Assembly: GCA_026225155.1 (NCBI GenBank)
Contig: JAMFSG010000089.1
Coordinates: 1-8,853, forward strand
Source of the DNA: Verrucomicrobiota bacterium
GTDB taxonomy: Bacteria > Verrucomicrobiota > Verrucomicrobiia > Limisphaerales > UBA11358
Length of the DNA: 8,853 nucleotides
Reading direction: 5' to 3'
In this document: positions 6,905 to 8,853 of the stretch, piece after piece
Numbering within the stretch: the stretch's first letter is position 1
How the letters are laid out: every line of letters starts with the position of its first letter
Program-made: the position numbers and the translations under genes
Notes under the pieces: model-generated
What the model was told of the DNA's origin: nothing
The model's input: the letters and a program-made list of their open reading frames with translations, nothing else
Database searches by the model: none

Positions 6905-7267
6905 ATGAATGACCCAGCTATCATCACTGGAATTTTCACACTCGGCGGCGTTGCGATTGGCTCCCTTGCTACCTTTCTAATTTCGTTCCGAACAACAAAG
7001 CTCGAAAACCAGAAACATATCCGAGAGCTTGGATTGCAGTTGGCCACAACCCATTTCGAATATCGTATGAAAGAAGTCCAAGCTATTGCTGAAGCGACTG
7101 GCACTAATATGGAGGTTCAGTCTCTCTCCATTTTTGTCGTTGAAGGAATAAAAATGGCAGAGATTATTTGCGATCCTAAACTTAACGCTTGGGAGATGGG
7201 TAAGAGATTGGCTGGCTTGACCACAATCACCAAAACAGTTCAGAGTGGAATTGATGCCCATAAATAA
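6905..7267 (+). CDS. Cassette-encoded small membrane-anchored protein of unknown function
   Basis: I do not recognise this 120-residue protein. It starts with one strong hydrophobic segment rich in Gly (residues about 6-27, IITGIFTLGGVAIGSLATF), followed by basic residues that suggest an inside C-terminus. A charged, probably helical region follows (about 28-65), including KLENQKHIRELGLQL and EYRMKEVQAIAE, then a second helical part to the end. It looks like a single-pass, N-terminally anchored cytoplasmic helical protein. I chose the ATG at 6905. The frame is open to an ATG at 6791, but that would read through the cassette core site and adds a Lys/His-rich stretch without membrane character. 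No Shine-Dalgarno sequence is seen. The TAA at 7265-7267 lies 12 bases before the attC core, and the whole gene sits inside the cassette. The function is unknown; cassette genes are often adaptive or defensive, but nothing here shows that. Confidence 0.68.
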   Translation: MNDPAIITGIFTLGGVAIGSLATFLISFRTTKLENQKHIRELGLQLATTHFEYRMKEVQAIAEATGTNMEVQSLSIFVVEGIKMAEIICDPKLNAWEMGKRLAGLTTITKTVQSGIDAHK

Positions 7268-7275
7268 TGCGACCG

Positions 7276-7287
7276 TGACACCTAACC
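7276..7287 (+). repeat. Right arm of the 12-bp inverted repeat (attC R'' core)
   Basis: TGACACCTAACC is the exact reverse complement of 6820-6831 and contains ACCTAAC (7280-7286), a perfect RYYYAAC inverse core. The next base on each side does not pair, so the repeat is exactly 12 bp. Confidence 0.68.
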
Positions 7288-7371
7288 AGTCGTCAAAGCC
7301 AACCGCCGTTGGCGCTGCGGTTGTAATCCACGCCGTGTGAGTCGGCGGTGGCTCAGCTTTCTACGTTAAGC
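7280..7371 (+). other. attC recombination site (59-base-element-like), 92 bp
   Basis: The element opens with ACCTAAC (RYYYAAC, 7280-7286) and closes with GTTAAGC (GTTRRRY, 7365-7371), both perfect to consensus. Between them, AGCC-A-ACCGCCG (7297-7308) pairs with CGGCGGTGGCT (7343-7353): 4 bp, one unpaired A at 7301, then 7 bp. A single bulged base in the L box arms is a hallmark of folded attC sites that orients the integrase. The unpaired spacers between cores and arms are similar in length (10 and 11 bases). The apical region holds a further possible stem, CAACCGC/GCGGTTG (7300-7306 and 7317-7323), which would compete with the outer arm. The R'' side also resembles familiar attC sequences in its order TAAC, then TCGT, then AAGCC. 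Integron integrases would recombine the folded bottom strand at G7365. Confidence 0.66.
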
Positions 7372-7380
7372 TTTGCAGCT

Positions 7381-7734
7381 ATGTTCACCATATACAATGC
7401 GACGTTGGTGGCGGTCATGCAGGTCGGAGTCATTGTTGCCGGAGTGCTCGCTTCGGGACTGTGGCATAAATTTATGACAGATAGCCGCATGGAGATGCCG
7501 TTTCCAGCATCATGTATTTATCCTTATGGCACCATTGGTTTTGCCATTCCTTTCATGTGGATCATTTGCGCCCTGCTGCTTCGGCGCCGTGATAATGTTT
7601 CGGATGGCATCAAGAGTCTGGCGTTTTGGTTCGGCGTGTTGATCTTGGTCACACTCGCGATATTTATGATATACGCCAATGTGTCGCCCTGCTTTCAAAT
7701 ATCAGGAGGCATGAGTGGAGACGAAAATTCATAA
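7381..7734 (+). CDS. Second cassette-like ORF: three-TM membrane protein of unknown function
   Basis: I do not recognise this protein of 117 residues. It has three hydrophobic segments, near residues 5-26, 48-67 and 78-99, separated by short loops, one carrying the basic LLRRRDNVSDG turn. It is probably a small inner-membrane protein. The frame is open upstream to a GTG at 7348, but that codon lies inside the attC arm. The ATG at 7381 starts ten bases after the GTTAAGC core, a normal distance for a cassette gene, so I prefer it. The TAA stop (7732-7734) is embedded in TCATAAC (7729-7735), a five-of-seven match to RYYYAAC; cassette stops often overlap that core. The protein faces the convergent lpdA gene and its terminator. 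Function unknown. Confidence 0.62.
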   Translation: MFTIYNATLVAVMQVGVIVAGVLASGLWHKFMTDSRMEMPFPASCIYPYGTIGFAIPFMWIICALLLRRRDNVSDGIKSLAFWFGVLILVTLAIFMIYANVSPCFQISGGMSGDENS

Positions 7735-7768
7735 CGCCGCATTGGAACTGACTGCCAACTCCGACTCA
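7729..7768 (+). other. Degenerate or truncated second attC-like segment
   Basis: After the imperfect core TCATAAC (7729-7735), the segment GCCAACTCCGACTCA (7754-7768) matches the reverse complement of 7338-7352, the right-hand arm of the upstream attC, at 13 of 15 positions. It also shares GCCAAC with that site's left arm. No matching right arm or GTTRRRY core follows before the lpdA terminator at 7780. This looks like the left half of an attC whose right half is gone, but it could be chance. Confidence 0.35.
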
Positions 7769-7779
7769 TCTCACAAAAC

Positions 7780-7813
7780 AAAACCGGCGTGGTTCAGCAC
7801 CACGCCGGTTTTT
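7780..7813 (-). terminator. Strong intrinsic terminator, probably bidirectional, after lpdA
   Basis: AAAACCGGCGTGGT (7780-7793) pairs perfectly with ACCACGCCGGTTTT (7799-7812), a 14-bp stem with a TCAGC loop. On the minus strand it lies 20 bases after the lpdA stop and is followed by TTTTGTTTTG. On the plus strand it ends in a T-run (7809-7813), so it can also stop transcription from the cassette side. It marks the right limit of the foreign-looking segment. Confidence 0.87.
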
Positions 7814-7833
7814 GTTGCCAAATTATCGGCGGC

Positions 7834-8853
7834 TTACTCCGTCGCTTTTTTCTTGGTAAAGATGTGTGTCGCGTGGCCGTGGTAGGCGTCGGCGCCTTCC
7901 ATCAGCGTTTCGGACAGAGTCGGATGCGGATGGATGGTCAGGGCGAGGTCGTCCACGGTTGCGCCCATTTCCATCGCGAGCACGGCTTCGGCGATCAATT
8001 CGCCCGCGCCCGCGCCGCAGATGCCGACACCGAGGATGCGTTCGGTTTCAGGGTCAACAATGATTTTCGTCAAGCCGTCCGTGCGGTCGAAGGTCAGCGC
8101 GCGGCCGGAAGCGGACCACGGAAATTTCGCCACTTCGTAGGCGATGCCTTTTTCCTTCGCTTCAATTTCCGTCAAGCCGCACCATGCGAGTTCGGGATCG
8201 GTGAAGACGACGGCAGGAATCACGCTGTCAAACGAACTGCTTTCGCCGGTGATGACTTCGACGGCGATGCGCGCTTCCTTGTGCGCCTTGTGCGCGAGCA
8301 AAATGCCGCCCGCGATGTCGCCGATGGCGTAAATGCTTGGATCGCTCGTCTGCATCTGCGCGTTGACTTTCACGAAACCGCGTTCGTCGAGTTCAACTTT
8401 CGTATTTTCCAAGCCGAGATCTTTGCTGTTCGCGACGCGACCGACGGAAACCAAAACGCGGTCGTAAAGTTCTGTTAGTTTTTCGCCGTTGTATTCGGAT
8501 TCAACTTTGATCTGCTTGCCGACCGTGGCCATCTTCGTGACCCGAGCCTTGAGGCGGATTTCTTTGAACATCTTTTTCGCGTGCGTCACGACGGGACGCG
8601 CGAGGTCAGCATCCGCGCCGGCGAGAATGGAATCCAGCGCTTCGACGAGCGTGATCTTACTGCCGAGCGCGGCGTAGACCGTGCTCATTTCCATGCCGAT
8701 GTAACCGCCGCCGACGACGAGCAGATTTTCGGGAATGTCCTCGATCTCCAGCGCCTCGGTCGAAGTCATAACGCGTGGATTGCCGAGGTCAAACGCCTTC
8801 GGCATCGCAGGCAACGAACCGACCGCAAGAATCGCCTGTTCGTATTCGACGAA
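7834..8853 (-). CDS. lpdA: Dihydrolipoamide dehydrogenase (E3), C-terminal part, cut by window edge
   Basis: This flavoenzyme reoxidises dihydrolipoyl groups with NAD+ and is the shared E3 subunit of the pyruvate, 2-oxoglutarate and branched-chain 2-oxoacid dehydrogenase complexes and of glycine cleavage. The frame is open to the window edge, giving 339 residues. The missing N-terminus (about 130 residues) would hold the FAD-binding fold and the redox-active Cys pair. Seen here are ILAVGSLPAMP (residues 8-18 of the visible part), the NAD-binding GGGYIG, the second FAD motif IYAIGD (174-179) and the C-terminal dimerisation domain with the catalytic dyad in HPHPTLSE (H310 and E315 of the visible part). 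The codon at 8812-8814 (TTG) is internal, not a start. The protein is typical in length and sequence, with a strong terminator downstream; its operon partners lie outside the window. Confidence 0.96.
   Translation of the reverse strand, partial: FVEYEQAILAVGSLPAMPKAFDLGNPRVMTSTEALEIEDIPENLLVVGGGYIGMEMSTVYAALGSKITLVEALDSILAGADADLARPVVTHAKKMFKEIRLKARVTKMATVGKQIKVESEYNGEKLTELYDRVLVSVGRVANSKDLGLENTKVELDERGFVKVNAQMQTSDPSIYAIGDIAGGILLAHKAHKEARIAVEVITGESSSFDSVIPAVVFTDPELAWCGLTEIEAKEKGIAYEVAKFPWSASGRALTFDRTDGLTKIIVDPETERILGVGICGAGAGELIAEAVLAMEMGATVDDLALTIHPHPTLSETLMEGADAYHGHATHIFTKKKATE

Larger units (their letters stand above)
6822..7365 (+). mobile_element. Integron gene cassette (one ORF plus attC), no integrase nearby
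   Basis: The unit runs from T6822, just after the crossover G of the left core, to G7365 of the right core, 544 bp. It holds one plus-strand ORF that fills most of it and an attC-like element at the 3' end. That layout (short 5' leader, single ORF, stop a few bases before the RYYYAAC core) is the standard one for integron cassettes. G+C of about 44% (hand count over 6841-7260) is well below the flanking genes. The left core and the start of the attC are perfectly complementary over 12 bp, as expected because they join in the circular cassette. No intI is visible on either side, so this would be an integrase-less cluster (CALIN). The alternative is a small transposon-like element with 12-bp terminal repeats, but no target duplication flanks the repeats and the structured attC arms lie outside them. 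Confidence 0.68.

Noticed and set aside
6820..7287. The 12-bp inverted repeat as terminal repeats of a MITE or small transposon
   Set aside because: No target-site duplication flanks the repeats (ACC on the left, AGT on the right), no transposase is present, and the repeats match integron cores with an attC-like structure extending outside them.
7348..7380. GTG start at 7348 for the second cassette ORF
   Set aside because: This codon lies within the right-hand arm of the attC; the ATG at 7381, just after the core, fits cassette architecture better.
7789..8478. A long plus-strand frame opposite lpdA
   Set aside because: lpdA is unmistakable on the minus strand; the plus-strand translation is rich in Arg, Phe and Ala, typical of the complement of a conserved gene.

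Overview
The window looks like chromosome of a moderately GC-rich, Gram-negative, heterotrophic bacterium. An outer-membrane barrel protein, an ROK sugar regulator beside an aldose epimerase, and a dihydrolipoamide dehydrogenase support this. Most start codons lack a clear Shine-Dalgarno sequence. Protein style and gene mix fit Verrucomicrobiota best, but no marker gene here proves it. No rRNA, tRNA or CRISPR array was seen.

Left part (1-2001): the N-terminal end of a galM-type aldose 1-epimerase and an ROK-family transcriptional regulator, both on the minus strand, form a probable sugar-responsive unit. Divergent from them is the C-terminal part of a TlpA/thioredoxin-like redoxin. It has lost its N-terminal half and any good start codon, but still carries the CGPC motif just upstream of the first possible start.

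Middle (2125-6567): a FadL/OmpP1-type outer-membrane transport protein is followed after 3 bases by a six-TM sensor histidine kinase without a response regulator. Converging on them from the right are two adjacent minus-strand ABC-2 type permease genes (the COG4587/COG3694 kind of pair) without their ATPase.

Right part (6568-7780): this is the most interesting region. An AT-richer stretch (about 44% G+C by hand count over 6841-7260, against roughly 52-62% in sampled flanking lines) carries what I read as a lone integron gene cassette. A GTTAGGT core at 6821 and an ACCTAAC core at 7280 lie in a perfect 12-bp inverted repeat around one small ORF. The right core opens a 92-bp attC-like element whose arms pair with a single bulged base, and which ends in a second consensus core (GTTAAGC, 7365-7371). 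A second small membrane-protein ORF starts 10 bases after that core. It looks like a second cassette with a degenerate, truncated attC. No integron integrase is in the window, so this would be a CALIN-type (integrase-less) cassette cluster.

Far right (7780-8853): a strong intrinsic terminator, then the C-terminal three quarters of lpdA (dihydrolipoamide dehydrogenase) on the minus strand, running off the window edge.
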